From positions 2,631,413-2,695,412 of the forward strand of contig NZ_SGXL01000001.1 in NCBI RefSeq assembly GCF_004216955.1: 64,000 nucleotides of DNA, given 5' to 3'. The stretch comes from Fictibacillus sp. BK138 (GTDB lineage: Bacteria > Bacillota > Bacilli > Bacillales > Fictibacillaceae). The notes beneath the pieces are model-generated. The model was not told where the DNA came from and ran no database searches. It saw only the letters and a list, made by a program, of their open reading frames with translations. The position numbers were made by a program, and so were the translations under genes. Below are positions 18,151 to 26,713 of this stretch, in pieces. Position 1 is the stretch's first letter. Each line of letters begins with the position of its first letter.

Positions 18151-19695
18151 ATGTATAAAGAAAAGTTTATCCATTCACCATGGGTAATTGGAATCTTATT
18201 CGGCTTATGGTTTTTAATAATACCACCAATTGTTGGTGTAGTTTTGATTTCTAAAAGGAATAAACATTTAAGGGAACACCAAATTTTATGGGAGAAAAAT
18301 AAATTTGCTGAAATAAATAATTCAAAAGAACAAATTTTACAATTAAATGAGGAATTAAAGCTTTTATCCAAAGAAAAAGAAAATATTTATAAAGAAATAG
18401 AAGAATACAAGCCAATCACTGATAAGTTAAAGCTTATTAATATACTCGATCAGAAAAATAAAGATTTACAAGAAAATGCTGATTCACTGAATAAGAATAT
18501 TCAAGACAAAAAAATGTTAATTAATTTAGAGGAATCAAGAAATGCTGTTAATAATGAAATTAACAATTTAAACACCCAAAAGGTAACAATTCTTGATGAT
18601 ATTTATAAACTCAGACAGCAAATGATAAGCCTTCATGATGAATTAGAGGTGCAATCTTTTGGTTTCTATAAGCCGAAATATGGATTTGAAAATTCAGAAG
18701 GTTACCAAAATAAATTAAATGAAATTAGGCAAGACCAAAAGAAAATGGTAAAAAATAAAGATGCTACTTTCCACAGTCTAGATTGGACAATCAGTAATGA
18801 TAAAAAGAAAGGAAAGGAATTCATCTTAGATACTATTAAATTACTCCTTAGAGCCTTTAATAACGAGTGTGACAACATTATCACAAAGGTGAAGTTTTCT
18901 AACGTAGAAGCAAGTGAGCAACGAATTAAAAAAGTACATGAAGAGTTAAATAAACTTACTGATATGCAACAAGTTTTCATTACTCCTGGGTATTTAAATC
19001 TTAAAATTGAAGAATTGTATCTCAAGTATGAATTTGAAAAGAAAAAACAAGAAGAAAAAGAAGAACAGATGGAAATAAAAGAACGAATGCGGGAAGAAGC
19101 TAAGGCATTAAAAGAATTAGAAAAAGCAAAAGAAAAAGTCGAAAAAGAAGAAAAGCATTTTGAACAAGCTATTGAAAAGCTAAAAAGCCAAATGGAAGAG
19201 ACGGATAGTTCTAAGCATGCTAAATTGATCGAAAAGCTAAAAGAATTAGAGTTACAATTAGCAGAGACTAAAAAGAATAAAGAAGATGTTCTTTTTAGAG
19301 TACAAAATACCAGAGCAGGATATGTTTATATTATTTCCAATATTGGTTCTTTTGGGGAAAATGTTTATAAAATTGGAATGACTCGTCGACTTGAACCATT
19401 AGATCGTGTAAAAGAACTTGGGGATGCTTCTGTTCCATTTGCTTTTGATGTACATGGTATGATATTTAGTGAAGATGCTCCAGCACTTGAAAACGCATTA
19501 CACAAAGCATTCACAGATAGACGTGTAAATAAAATTAATGAGCGAAAAGAATTTTTCAGAGTGGAATTAAGTGAAATAGAGACAATTGTAAAGCTTAATC
19601 ACAATAAGACAGTAGAATTCACAAAAATAGCCAAAGCTGAAGACTATAAGCAATCAATAGTTTTAAAAGAAAAAGAACTACTTGTTGTTAGTTAA
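18151..19695 (+). CDS. Membrane-anchored coiled-coil T5orf172 (GIY-YIG) protein
   Basis: A 514-residue protein. An N-terminal transmembrane segment (WVIGILFGLWFLIIPPIVGV) at about 10-30 is followed by long charged coiled coils (about 45-175 and 275-385), with a DUF4041-like segment between them. The C-terminal domain (about 388-475) is of T5orf172 type, with GYVYIISN and VYKIGMTRR as the GIY-YIG-like core. T5orf172 domains are common in phage and mobile-element proteins. It diverges from the MazG/helicase operon and ends at a strong bidirectional terminator. A membrane-tethered nuclease in phage response is plausible but unproven. Confidence 0.8.
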   Translation: MYKEKFIHSPWVIGILFGLWFLIIPPIVGVVLISKRNKHLREHQILWEKNKFAEINNSKEQILQLNEELKLLSKEKENIYKEIEEYKPITDKLKLINILDQKNKDLQENADSLNKNIQDKKMLINLEESRNAVNNEINNLNTQKVTILDDIYKLRQQMISLHDELEVQSFGFYKPKYGFENSEGYQNKLNEIRQDQKKMVKNKDATFHSLDWTISNDKKKGKEFILDTIKLLLRAFNNECDNIITKVKFSNVEASEQRIKKVHEELNKLTDMQQVFITPGYLNLKIEELYLKYEFEKKKQEEKEEQMEIKERMREEAKALKELEKAKEKVEKEEKHFEQAIEKLKSQMEETDSSKHAKLIEKLKELELQLAETKKNKEDVLFRVQNTRAGYVYIISNIGSFGENVYKIGMTRRLEPLDRVKELGDASVPFAFDVHGMIFSEDAPALENALHKAFTDRRVNKINERKEFFRVELSEIETIVKLNHNKTVEFTKIAKAEDYKQSIVLKEKELLVVS

Positions 19696-19770
19696 TATTT
19701 TTAAGAAAAGCTTTAAAATGAAATTATAATTAAATCCACCTAGTATTTATTAAATATTCATTTGTATAAC

Positions 19771-19814
19771 AAAAAAAGAGCTAAATGCCTTTAAAGGATT
19801 TTGGCTCTTTTTTT
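19771..19814. terminator. Bidirectional terminator
   Basis: Near-perfect arms AAAAAAAGAGC / GCTCTTTTTTT around a 20-nt loop. It separates the converging T5orf172 gene and alpha/beta hydrolase gene. Confidence 0.8.
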
Positions 19815-19841
19815 GTATTTTATGAAGACAAAGGTGACTTT

Positions 19842-20666
19842 TTATACTCTCTCATTATAATTATCTACACGATCCAACCACTCACCAATATGTACCCTCA
19901 ATAATTTGCTCTGTTCAATCTGCAAATTATGCCCAGCAGTATCCAAAACGGAAAACGTAGCTCTCGGATATTTATCAAGTATGTCAAACACGTCTTTATA
20001 GCCTGTAATATGGTCTTGCATACCCGTCAGGAACACACTCGGTTTCGGAAACACTTCTTGGTCGATCTTGAATGTGAACCCATAGGCTTCTGAGATTTTT
20101 TCTAAGAATCCTGGATCTGCTATCTTCATTCCGGCTACGACTTCTTCGTTGTACCTTTTCCACGTGTATTCATCTAACTTCACATGAATCCCTTTGAAGT
20201 CTTCTTTTTCTTCTTCTGTTAAAGTAGCTAAGAATTCGTGATCGACCTGTATGTTGGCATGCTCTGGCAATGTTCTTGCGTTCTTATCAGGAATGATCAT
20301 CGGACAGATAAATGCTGCACCCATTACACGCTCAGGCATTTTCGCGATGACTCCCCTTGTGATGTATCCGCCATAAGATTCACCTGCGATCAAGAACGAC
20401 TGGTCCGACAGTGTTGTTTCTATGAACTGAATAACCGCCTCTAACATTTCATCAGAGTTCTGAATAGATTCATAGTCTTTCGTCTGCCCCATTCCTGGCA
20501 GGTCGATATAGATGCGTCTGTATCCATCTCTCTCTTGAAAGATTGGTTCCATGCATCCTTTCATCAAACGATGGTCAGGTGAGAATCCGTGGATCATGAG
20601 GATCGGTGTTCCAGACCCTATTTCTTCATAATAGAAATTCGCTTTCTCTACTTTACAATAAGACAT
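19842..20666 (-). CDS. Alpha/beta hydrolase
   Basis: A 274-residue alpha/beta-hydrolase fold protein. The nucleophile elbow is GESYGG with Ser97, the oxyanion region is MIHGFSP (24-30), and the catalytic His lies in TAGHNLQIEQ near the C-terminus. The acid is probably the Asp in GMQDHITG. A cap domain spans about 130-200. It is probably an esterase, peptidase or haloperoxidase-like hydrolase; the substrate cannot be read from sequence. It is monocistronic. Confidence 0.85.
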   Translation of the reverse strand: MSYCKVEKANFYYEEIGSGTPILMIHGFSPDHRLMKGCMEPIFQERDGYRRIYIDLPGMGQTKDYESIQNSDEMLEAVIQFIETTLSDQSFLIAGESYGGYITRGVIAKMPERVMGAAFICPMIIPDKNARTLPEHANIQVDHEFLATLTEEEKEDFKGIHVKLDEYTWKRYNEEVVAGMKIADPGFLEKISEAYGFTFKIDQEVFPKPSVFLTGMQDHITGYKDVFDILDKYPRATFSVLDTAGHNLQIEQSKLLRVHIGEWLDRVDNYNERV

Positions 20667-20780
20667 GGTTTACCACTCCTTTTTGCTTCGGTTACTCCAT
20701 TCTTTAAAACCTTTATTGAATCCTGCTCTTTTGTGAATTGTGGTACTATAAAACAAACATAGCAATGAGGAGCGTTAACG

Positions 20781-20972
20781 GTGAAAGACTATTTTATCCG
20801 ATTCACATTTAGCATTATGACGATGATCATCATTTATGGAATCTTCTACTTGCTCGGTTTACACGACAAGACCTGGGCACCCTTTATCATCCTGCCATTA
20901 GGGATCGCAGGTGGTCATGGTTCACTTTATTTTTATAAAATCATTCAGGAACAAAGAAACCAAATCAAATGA
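20781..20972 (+). CDS. Small two-helix membrane protein
   Basis: A 63-residue protein with a GTG start behind GAGGAG. Two hydrophobic helices (FTFSIMTMIIIYGIFYLLGL and APFIILPLGIAGGHGSLYFY) are followed by a charged tail. It is followed directly by a terminator. Unknown function. Confidence 0.6.
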   Translation: MKDYFIRFTFSIMTMIIIYGIFYLLGLHDKTWAPFIILPLGIAGGHGSLYFYKIIQEQRNQIK

Positions 20973-20979
20973 AATATGC

Positions 20980-21003
20980 AGCACCGCGTTTTGCGGTGTT
21001 TTT
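20980..21003 (+). terminator. Terminator of small membrane protein gene
   Basis: The stem CACCGC / GCGGTG with a 5-nt loop is followed by TTTTT. Confidence 0.75.
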
Positions 21004-21016
21004 GTATATAAAAAAA

Positions 21017-21043
21017 CAGCTCAAATGTCATAAACCTGAGCTG
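21017..21043 (-). terminator. Terminator of MaoC-like gene
   Basis: The stem CAGCTCA / TGAGCTG abuts the stop codon of the MaoC-like gene. A T-run (complement of AAAAAA at 21011-21016) follows on the minus strand. Confidence 0.7.
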
Positions 21044-21430
21044 CTAATTTGATAGGATAATTCCTGCAAAGCTTCCTTTTAATACTTGTTTCTCATTTTG
21101 ATTGGTGCATTGAAAAGTGGCCATGATCGATGTTCGATTGTTATCTTTCTGTTCTAACTCCTCGATCCGCACTTCACAAAGAATCGTATCTCCCGTAAAA
21201 ACCGGTCTCAAAAATTCGAAGTTCATCGTACGAGCGAGCACATTGTTTTCTCCGCCAATTTTTGTTGGCAATGTAGCCGTTAACAATCCTTGGATGACGA
21301 GCCTCCCTTGTTCATCAGGATGAATATGGTGATCACCCTCATCCCAAGAGACTTTTGTAAACATCCCAACATCTTCTTTTGTAAACATCCGCTCAAAAGT
21401 AATGATATCCCCAACTTTTAGATTCACCAT
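21044..21430 (-). CDS. MaoC-like hotdog-fold hydratase
   Basis: A 128-residue single-hotdog protein of the MaoC/FAS1-like dehydratase group. It opens VGDIITFERMFTKEDV, with IHPDEQGRLVIQGLL in place of the typical D-x-x-P-x-H hydratase motif and the conserved FLRPVFTGDTI strand. Members hydrate enoyl-CoA or act as thioester-binding scaffolds. The usual catalytic Asp-His arrangement is only partly evident (H35-H37 region), so hydratase activity is uncertain. Confidence 0.75.
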   Translation of the reverse strand: MVNLKVGDIITFERMFTKEDVGMFTKVSWDEGDHHIHPDEQGRLVIQGLLTATLPTKIGGENNVLARTMNFEFLRPVFTGDTILCEVRIEELEQKDNNRTSIMATFQCTNQNEKQVLKGSFAGIILSN

Positions 21431-21460
21431 GAACTCCCCTTTTGCTTAAACATTTTCGCT

Positions 21461-21706
21461 TTAACCACCAATTCCCTTTGCGAGCAATAGAAGAAAAGCA
21501 AAGGTCAAAACCGCTCCATTCAATAACACACCCAAAATACCTGATAACCACTTTTTCGATAGCAACGCCAAAACAACACCAATCAATGAAAGTGATCCTA
21601 GAACGACAATGCCTGTCGTAAGATCCGCATTCGGTCCTCTTAAAAGAAAGAATGCAATAACACTCGCAATTACCATGAGAAACGAAAAGACACCGAATTT
21701 ATTCAT
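21461..21706 (-). CDS. Small integral membrane protein
   Basis: An 81-residue protein with three hydrophobic helices. It begins MNKFGVFSF, similar in start and layout to the 87-residue protein at 23350-23613 (MNKYGIASV), so the two are probably paralogues. No motif of known function. Confidence 0.55.
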   Translation of the reverse strand: MNKFGVFSFLMVIASVIAFFLLRGPNADLTTGIVVLGSLSLIGVVLALLSKKWLSGILGVLLNGAVLTFAFLLLLAKGIGG

Positions 21707-21845
21707 CTCTATCTATCCCTTCAATATGAAACTTTCATAATCGCTTTCTCAACAAAAGTTAGAACTCACTGATCGACTGCAAGGCAATGATCTGCCCATC
21801 TTCTGATGAATGTTCGATATAATTACCATAACATAACAAATATGT

Positions 21846-21870
21846 AAGGAGGAACAATATGGAAGCCTAG
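21846..21870 (+). other. Strong ribosome binding site with 3-codon ORF
   Basis: AAGGAGG (21846-21852), then ATG GAA GCC TAG (21859-21870). A TATAAT-like element lies about 30 bp upstream and a hairpin follows immediately. It may be the scar of a deleted small gene, or a leader/small RNA. No protein product is expected. Confidence 0.35.
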
Positions 21871-21878
21871 AATAGGAA

Positions 21879-21907
21879 AAGAGCCAGATCAATTGATCTT
21901 GGCTCTT
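21879..21907. terminator. Hairpin, probable terminator
   Basis: Arms AAGAGCC..GATCAA / TTGATC..TGGCTCTT with one bulged base. It lies between the 3-codon ORF and the 51-residue ORF on the opposite strand. The flanking T-run is weak. Confidence 0.45.
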
Positions 21908-21926
21908 CACTGTTCTATATTCGGAC

Positions 21927-22082
21927 TCATCGACATTTCGGATTCAATGGCGTAAGTTCTAATTCAGGTTTTTGTTTTTCTTGTTCGGTAATTGGTTTTT
22001 CTACGAGTTTGACGACGTATCGTGGTACTGGTAAATCTAAAGGCTTTGATGTTAGCTGTTCATGGTTAGTCATTGTAAGCAT
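21927..22082 (-). CDS. 51-residue hypothetical peptide
   Basis: ATG at 22080-22082 has the excellent site GAGGAGGAA upstream. The peptide is polar and proline-rich, beginning MLTMTNHEQL, with LPVPRYVVKLVEKP in the middle and ending in LTPLNPKCR, which carries its only cysteine. It has no signal peptide or membrane segment. The strong translation signals suggest it is real. The function is unknown. Confidence 0.45.
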   Translation of the reverse strand: MLTMTNHEQLTSKPLDLPVPRYVVKLVEKPITEQEKQKPELELTPLNPKCR

Positions 22083-22261
22083 AACTCATTCCTCCTCACC
22101 AGGTTTTACTACCACTTTACCCGAAAATATTATAGTATGAAACTTTTTTTGACAAAAACAGTCAATTGGTCCCGATGGTTTGTACATAATGTGACGAAAG
22201 GAGTAGAATACATAATATGCACGTGGTAAGGCTTATGCCTACCTCATATGGAAAGGAATGA

Positions 22262-23254
22262 ATGTCTTTGAGATTTGGTGTAATCGGAACAAACTGGATT
22301 ACGGAAAGTTTTATAAATGCAGCAAGTGTTGCTGAGGGTTTTACATTATCAGCGGTCTACTCTCGTACGGAAGAAAAAGCGAAAGAGTTTGCGGAGAAAA
22401 ATGGCGCTGAACATATCTTTACGGATGTAGAGAAGATGGCAGCGAGCGATGTAATCGACGCGGTCTATATCGCAAGCCCGAACTCGTTTCATGCTGAACA
22501 AGCCATTACGTTGATGAATCATGGCAAGCATGTGATTTGTGAGAAGCCGATGGCTTCGAACGTGAAAGAAATGGAAAGCATGATTGCAGCTGCAAAGGAA
22601 AACAAAGTCCTCTTAATGGAAGCGATGCGCTCGACCGTGATGCCGAACTTTAAGTGCATTCAGGAAAACTTACATAAGATCGGCCCCGTCCGCCGTTATT
22701 TTGCGAGCTCGTGTCAGTACTCATCCCGCTATGACAAGTACAAAGAAGGAACAGTGCTAAACGCGTTCAATCCAAAGTTCTCGAACGGATCTATGATGGA
22801 TATCGGCATTTACTGTCTGTACCCGATGATCGTTCTTTTTGGAAAGCCTGATTCGGTAAAAGCGAACGGACTTCTTTTGGAGTCAGGAGTAGACGGTGAA
22901 GGCAGCATCCTCTTGAACTATGGAGACAAAGACGCGGTTGTGATGTACTCGAAGATCTCGAATTCATACGTCCCATCTGAGATCCAAGGAGAAAACGGAA
23001 GCATCCTGATCGACCACATCCAGGACATGTCGAAGATCGAGATCCGGTATAAAGACGGTTCGGTTGAGGATATCACGGTAGAGCAGGACAAGCCGAAGAT
23101 GTATTATGAAGCTAAAGAATTCATGGACCTTGAAAAAAATGGTGAGCTGGAGTCGAAGGTAAACTCGCATGCGAACTCATCCGCTGTAATGGAGATCATG
23201 GATGAAGCTCGAAAGCAGATTGGACTGGTTTTCCCTGCGGATACCCACAATTAG
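22262..23254 (+). CDS. Gfo/Idh/MocA-family oxidoreductase
   Basis: A 330-residue NAD(P)-dependent oxidoreductase. The N-terminal Rossmann fold (RFGVIGTNWIT, residues 4-14) is followed by the conserved EKP motif HVICEKPMASN (about 90-100). The C-terminal alpha/beta substrate domain includes MMDIGIYCLYP. Members oxidise or reduce sugars and related polyols. It is monocistronic, with a strong terminator. Its codon use looks more GC-rich than that of its neighbours. Confidence 0.88.
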   Translation: MSLRFGVIGTNWITESFINAASVAEGFTLSAVYSRTEEKAKEFAEKNGAEHIFTDVEKMAASDVIDAVYIASPNSFHAEQAITLMNHGKHVICEKPMASNVKEMESMIAAAKENKVLLMEAMRSTVMPNFKCIQENLHKIGPVRRYFASSCQYSSRYDKYKEGTVLNAFNPKFSNGSMMDIGIYCLYPMIVLFGKPDSVKANGLLLESGVDGEGSILLNYGDKDAVVMYSKISNSYVPSEIQGENGSILIDHIQDMSKIEIRYKDGSVEDITVEQDKPKMYYEAKEFMDLEKNGELESKVNSHANSSAVMEIMDEARKQIGLVFPADTHN

Positions 23255-23281
23255 TTAGACTATATTGTACAACGTGTTTAG

Positions 23282-23307
23282 CCGACCATATTCTGGTCGG
23301 TTTTTTT
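23282..23307 (+). terminator. Terminator of Gfo/Idh/MocA gene
   Basis: The stem CCGACCA / TGGTCGG is followed by TTTTTTT. Confidence 0.85.
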
Positions 23308-23349
23308 ATGTTCTTTTTCTATGAAAGCACCCGATTGTCGAAACTGGTT

Positions 23350-23613
23350 TTAAAACTTCCACAATAGCCACGCTGCAAATGGTAATCCAACCGTATAAAG
23401 CAGACTTATTGAATTACCTATATAACCAACCACCTTCAGAATTCCGCTGTTGCTTTTATAAGCCGAAAACAGTCCTACTATAGGAAGAATCCATCCACCC
23501 AAGATCAGTAAAGGCAAAGACCTTCCAAGTAAACCTATGTTAAAAAAGTCAGAAACAAAAACAGCCATAGAGAAAAAGAACATAAACACTGATGCAATAC
23601 CGTATTTATTCAT
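23350..23613 (-). CDS. Small integral membrane protein
   Basis: An 87-residue protein with three predicted helices. It begins MNKYGIASVFMFFFSMAVFV and is a probable paralogue of 21461-21706. A good GGAGATAG site precedes the ATG. Unknown function. Confidence 0.55.
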   Translation of the reverse strand: MNKYGIASVFMFFFSMAVFVSDFFNIGLLGRSLPLLILGGWILPIVGLFSAYKSNSGILKVVGYIGNSISLLYTVGLPFAAWLLWKF

Positions 23614-23730
23614 ATCTATCTCCTTATTGTTTGAAGATTGAATAGAATTACAATACTAATTTGTAGTATTATTACATATATCAACCAATACCTATATGAG
23701 ATTACAAATCAATAAGTAGAGGTGTTTGAA

Positions 23731-23898
23731 GTGAAATTTACAAAAAATCAATATAAAGAACAACTTTTAAAACGCCTAAGTAATGATGAACAACCGAATT
23801 TTAAAATGCAAAAGATTTCTTATTCTTCTCCTATGGAAACAATTAAACATTTAGCCCCTTCTCTATTACCTACATTTAAAGTATTAAATCCGCAATAA
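23731..23898 (+). CDS. 55-residue hypothetical protein
   Basis: A GTG start (23731) with GAGGTG 7 bp upstream. The peptide is lysine- and glutamine-rich (MKFTKNQYKEQLLKRLSNDE) with an SSPMETIKHLAPSLLPTF tail. No membrane segment. It stands alone between two minus-strand genes, with TTGAAG/TATTAC promoter-like sequence upstream. Unknown function. Confidence 0.45.
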   Translation: MKFTKNQYKEQLLKRLSNDEQPNFKMQKISYSSPMETIKHLAPSLLPTFKVLNPQ

Positions 23899-23909
23899 AC
23901 CAAAGTTAA

Positions 23910-24392
23910 TTAATTTACTTCAACTACAAACGTGTAGGACACTTCCCCATTCGGCCATTTTGCTAATACCTCATAGATGTACCGACCTTTACTTGACGGA
24001 ACAGATAAATGATTGTTCTTTAAGGTGACTTCTTTATCTCTACCGTTTTGATTCCATTGGTAGACGGATACCTTTGGATTATCTTCAATATCAATATTAA
24101 TGTTCGTGTTTGATTCCAATTTAATAGCCCTGTAATATTCACCTATTTGATTTGGAGATGCAGCATCTGTTTGTACAACCTCGGTTTCCGATCCCTTTTT
24201 TCTTTTCCACTTATAGTTTCCAGCTTCTATTTTATACTCTTTTCCCTGTACATTAATCAATCCGGTCATAGAAGGAGGGAAATCGTCTTCATTTTCTTCT
24301 ATTTGATTATTTGTTCCAGTTGTACCAATCGTACAACCCGTTAGCCAAAGTGAAGCTATTACGATAGCAAAAAATACATTTTTCACTTTCAA
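23910..24392 (-). CDS. Lipoprotein, 160 residues
   Basis: The signal peptide ends in the lipobox LTGC (Cys20), so the mature protein is anchored on the outer face of the membrane. The mature part is beta-rich, with YKIEAGNYKWKRKKG and a C-terminal GRYIYEVLAKWPNGEVSYTF strand set. The region around EAGNYKW resembles KEGNRNW of the lipoprotein at 25793, so they are likely paralogues of one secreted-domain family. The role is unknown. Confidence 0.7.
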   Translation of the reverse strand: MKVKNVFFAIVIASLWLTGCTIGTTGTNNQIEENEDDFPPSMTGLINVQGKEYKIEAGNYKWKRKKGSETEVVQTDAASPNQIGEYYRAIKLESNTNINIDIEDNPKVSVYQWNQNGRDKEVTLKNNHLSVPSSKGRYIYEVLAKWPNGEVSYTFVVEVN

Positions 24393-24427
24393 TACATACC
24401 CTCTTTTCTAATCTGACTTTACCTACA

Positions 24428-24877
24428 CTATTCATTTGCTACCCATTCATATAGAATATCTGGCAAATTCTCTTCATTCTCATGCCCTCTACCAATGATT
24501 TTAAAGCCATTCATCTCATAAAAGCGTTGGGCTTTTTTATTAATCTCGAATGTATATAATGTTAATCTTGCGGATGATTGTTCCTTCGCTTTTCTGAGTA
24601 AGCTTTTTCCTATACCTTTACCTTGATGATCGTTATGTATATAGAGTTGGCTAATTTCCGTTTCGTTATAGGCAATGATTCCAACCACTTTTTCACCCCA
24701 TAGGGCTATATCAACTTGATATTCTTTAGGTAAAATATGATTCAAATAGTATACATGGCTTTCAAAACTATGAACCTCTTTTTGACCAATTGCCTTGTAC
24801 TTACTCTCTCTCCACATTTCAACTTTTTGTTCAGCATACTTAGATTCATAGGGAATAATAATAATTTTATGATCCAA
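24428..24877 (-). CDS. GNAT-family acetyltransferase
   Basis: A 149-residue GCN5-related N-acetyltransferase. The acetyl-CoA loop motif is NDHQGKGIGKSLL (about 83-95), preceded by the SQLYIH strand and followed by the AQRFYEMNGFKIIGRG motif B. It transfers acetyl to an unknown amine. Confidence 0.85.
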   Translation of the reverse strand: MDHKIIIIPYESKYAEQKVEMWRESKYKAIGQKEVHSFESHVYYLNHILPKEYQVDIALWGEKVVGIIAYNETEISQLYIHNDHQGKGIGKSLLRKAKEQSSARLTLYTFEINKKAQRFYEMNGFKIIGRGHENEENLPDILYEWVANE

Positions 24878-25007
24878 CCGATCACATCCTTTCCCAGGTT
24901 ACAATGCTTATCAAGCTAAAATGTATAAAGAACATTCTAATTTCAAAAAAAGTTTAAAATAGGCATTAACTAATCAGCAAGCAGGGTGATTATCTCATCC
25001 CCTTTTT

Positions 25008-25286
25008 TTATCTGCTCTCTTCTTTATCCAATTCTAAAGGATTGGTTATACGTAAGATAATACCCGTACACAAAAAACAAATTACAAAAGCAAACCATCC
25101 CATTTTTTCAAATCCGTTAGCAAATTTCTGCCAAAAATATATGGCTGGAAATAGAATTCCTGCACTGATAAGATAACCATTCATTACACGATCATTTTTA
25201 AGTTTTTTACCTATAAAACTCATTATGATTAACCAAAAAACCATTATTAAAATCCATATAACTCCATTCATCCTTATCCTCCCCAC
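25008..25286 (-). CDS. Small membrane protein
   Basis: A 92-residue protein with three helices (IWILIMVFWLIIMSFIG, YLISAGILFPAIYFW, WFAFVICFLCTGIIL). No recognisable family. Confidence 0.55.
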   Translation of the reverse strand: MGRIRMNGVIWILIMVFWLIIMSFIGKKLKNDRVMNGYLISAGILFPAIYFWQKFANGFEKMGWFAFVICFLCTGIILRITNPLELDKEESR

Positions 25287-25420
25287 TACATTTTAATAAA
25301 AAACGGACATTATCGTTTAACTGTTCAAATAACAGTGGTATCTGCTTTAGTTTTATTACGCTGTATTTGGAGTTGGTCTATAATAAAATAATCAACACTT
25401 AAACCTTAGGAGGCAGAAAA

Positions 25421-25789
25421 ATGTTCCTTGGAATAAATGATGCATTTCATTTCTCTACAAACGGTACTGATTTTAACACCGTAAAAAAAGGCACAGAGGA
25501 AATCATATTAGGCAAAGTTGAAACTGTCCAAGTTCTTACAGCTATAAATCGAGTACTGATACTAACAAGAGATCCAAAATCAACGGACTATTTGTATGGA
25601 TTTGATTTGGATGGCCATTTAATATTTAAAACTACACCTCCAGAACATTATAACTTTTGGTATCTAAGTGGTAAGCAGGTTGCTTGTACGGAAGCAGATG
25701 ATCTAGCAAAAAAGTCTCCACTTTCTGGATGGTGGTTTTCAATCGATTTAAAAAACGGGAATTTGACGATGGGTTCACCCGCTTACTAA
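25421..25789 (+). CDS. Hypothetical protein, 122 residues
   Basis: ATG behind TTAGGAGGCAG, a very good site. The soluble, beta-rich sequence (TRDPKSTDYLYGFDLDGHLI, then GWWFSIDLKNGNLTMG) reads like a pair of beta-propeller blades. It has no signal peptide. Unknown function. It converges on the lipoprotein gene 25793, with only 3 bp between the stops. Confidence 0.55.
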   Translation: MFLGINDAFHFSTNGTDFNTVKKGTEEIILGKVETVQVLTAINRVLILTRDPKSTDYLYGFDLDGHLIFKTTPPEHYNFWYLSGKQVACTEADDLAKKSPLSGWWFSIDLKNGNLTMGSPAY

Positions 25790-25792
25790 TAG

Positions 25793-26260
25793 TTATTCCA
25801 CCTTAATATTACCCACAAATTCTGTATCTCCCTGATCCGAATCGAAGTCAATTTCTAATACATAATTCCCTTTTTCTTTTGGGAAATAGAACCCTCCAGC
25901 TTGTTCACTCAGAATCTGAATCTCATCCCCTTGTCTGACTACTACACTAATCGTTTGCCCGGTATAGATATAACGGCCGTCTTTACCATTCTGTTCATAA
26001 ACTAGGAGAGCTCGCCCGCCTGGTTTCACCGTAATCTGTTTCTGTTTCGCAGCGAGCTCTTTCAAATCGATGTGTTCCTTATTGAGTTCTTCATCAGTAA
26101 ATCTCCAGTTGCGATTTCCCTCTTTAAGTTTATACTTCTTATCTCCTATATCTAAATGTACTGTAGGCGGGTCTTCATAATAATCCTCACCTATACATCC
26201 AGTCAGCATAAGAATGCCGATAAGCCGCATAGCTGCATAATATTTATGTAAGCTCCTCAA
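25793..26260 (-). CDS. Lipoprotein
   Basis: About 155 residues. The TTG at 26258-26260 is preferred because GAGGTGG lies 8 bp upstream; it gives MRSLHKYYAAMRLIGILMLTGC, a compact signal peptide with lipobox LTGC. An in-frame GTG further upstream lacks a site. The mature region contains YKLKEGNRNWRFTDEE and ends in a beta-strand domain (KEKGNYVLEIDFDSDQG). It is a probable paralogue of 23910-24392. Located 16 bp after the membrane protein gene 26277-26567, so probably co-transcribed. Confidence 0.65.
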   Translation of the reverse strand: MRSLHKYYAAMRLIGILMLTGCIGEDYYEDPPTVHLDIGDKKYKLKEGNRNWRFTDEELNKEHIDLKELAAKQKQITVKPGGRALLVYEQNGKDGRYIYTGQTISVVVRQGDEIQILSEQAGGFYFPKEKGNYVLEIDFDSDQGDTEFVGNIKVE

Positions 26261-26276
26261 CTCTTTTACCACCTCG

Positions 26277-26567
26277 TCAGACTATATTTCTATTCTCATT
26301 CTTTACGGTTAGGAAGGATATAAAGTACGTTAGAATGGCTGTTAAGACACCTGCTCCAAACAGGATGCTGCCAATGATCACAAAGTTATTTTTATACGTG
26401 TCAACAACCCGGTTATACTGCCCGGTATCAGCCACACCGCCTTGATCTAGAAGCCATGAATCCCCAATGGAAGTCGCAAAATAAATACTCGAAAACATCA
26501 GTATTAACCCCGCTACTGTTAATAAAGATGAAATAATACTTAATTCTTTGATTTTGTGATCCAACAT
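26277..26567 (-). CDS. Two-helix membrane protein
   Basis: A 96-residue protein with helices at about 10-32 and 63-88 and a polar extracytoplasmic loop (GDSWLLDQGGVADTGQYNRV) between them. It lies upstream of a lipoprotein gene. Unknown function. Confidence 0.55.
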   Translation of the reverse strand: MLDHKIKELSIISSLLTVAGLILMFSSIYFATSIGDSWLLDQGGVADTGQYNRVVDTYKNNFVIIGSILFGAGVLTAILTYFISFLTVKNENRNIV

Positions 26568-26631
26568 AATCCCTCCAAAGAAATACCTAATCCTTTTTCT
26601 AAGTTATTCACTAACATTCACTTTATTTCAA

Positions 26632-26673
26632 TAAAAAAGAGCACTTCTCCTTCTTGAAGAAATGCTCCACTTT
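26632..26673 (-). terminator. Terminator of the dispersed GTGCACTTCTCC repeat family
   Basis: A-run, GAGCACTTCTCCTTCTTG, AAGAAATGCTC: a hairpin whose minus-strand T-run follows gene 26714-27055. Related copies lie at 29632, 34420, 36012, 40211, 42650 and 49301. Confidence 0.65.
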
Positions 26674-26713
26674 AAACGATTACTTTTTTTATCTTTAGTT
26701 GTAACGAACGATT

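Noticed and set aside
18123-18371. 82-codon minus-strand frame
   Set aside because: Antisense shadow of the T5orf172 gene start; the plus-strand gene has clear domains.
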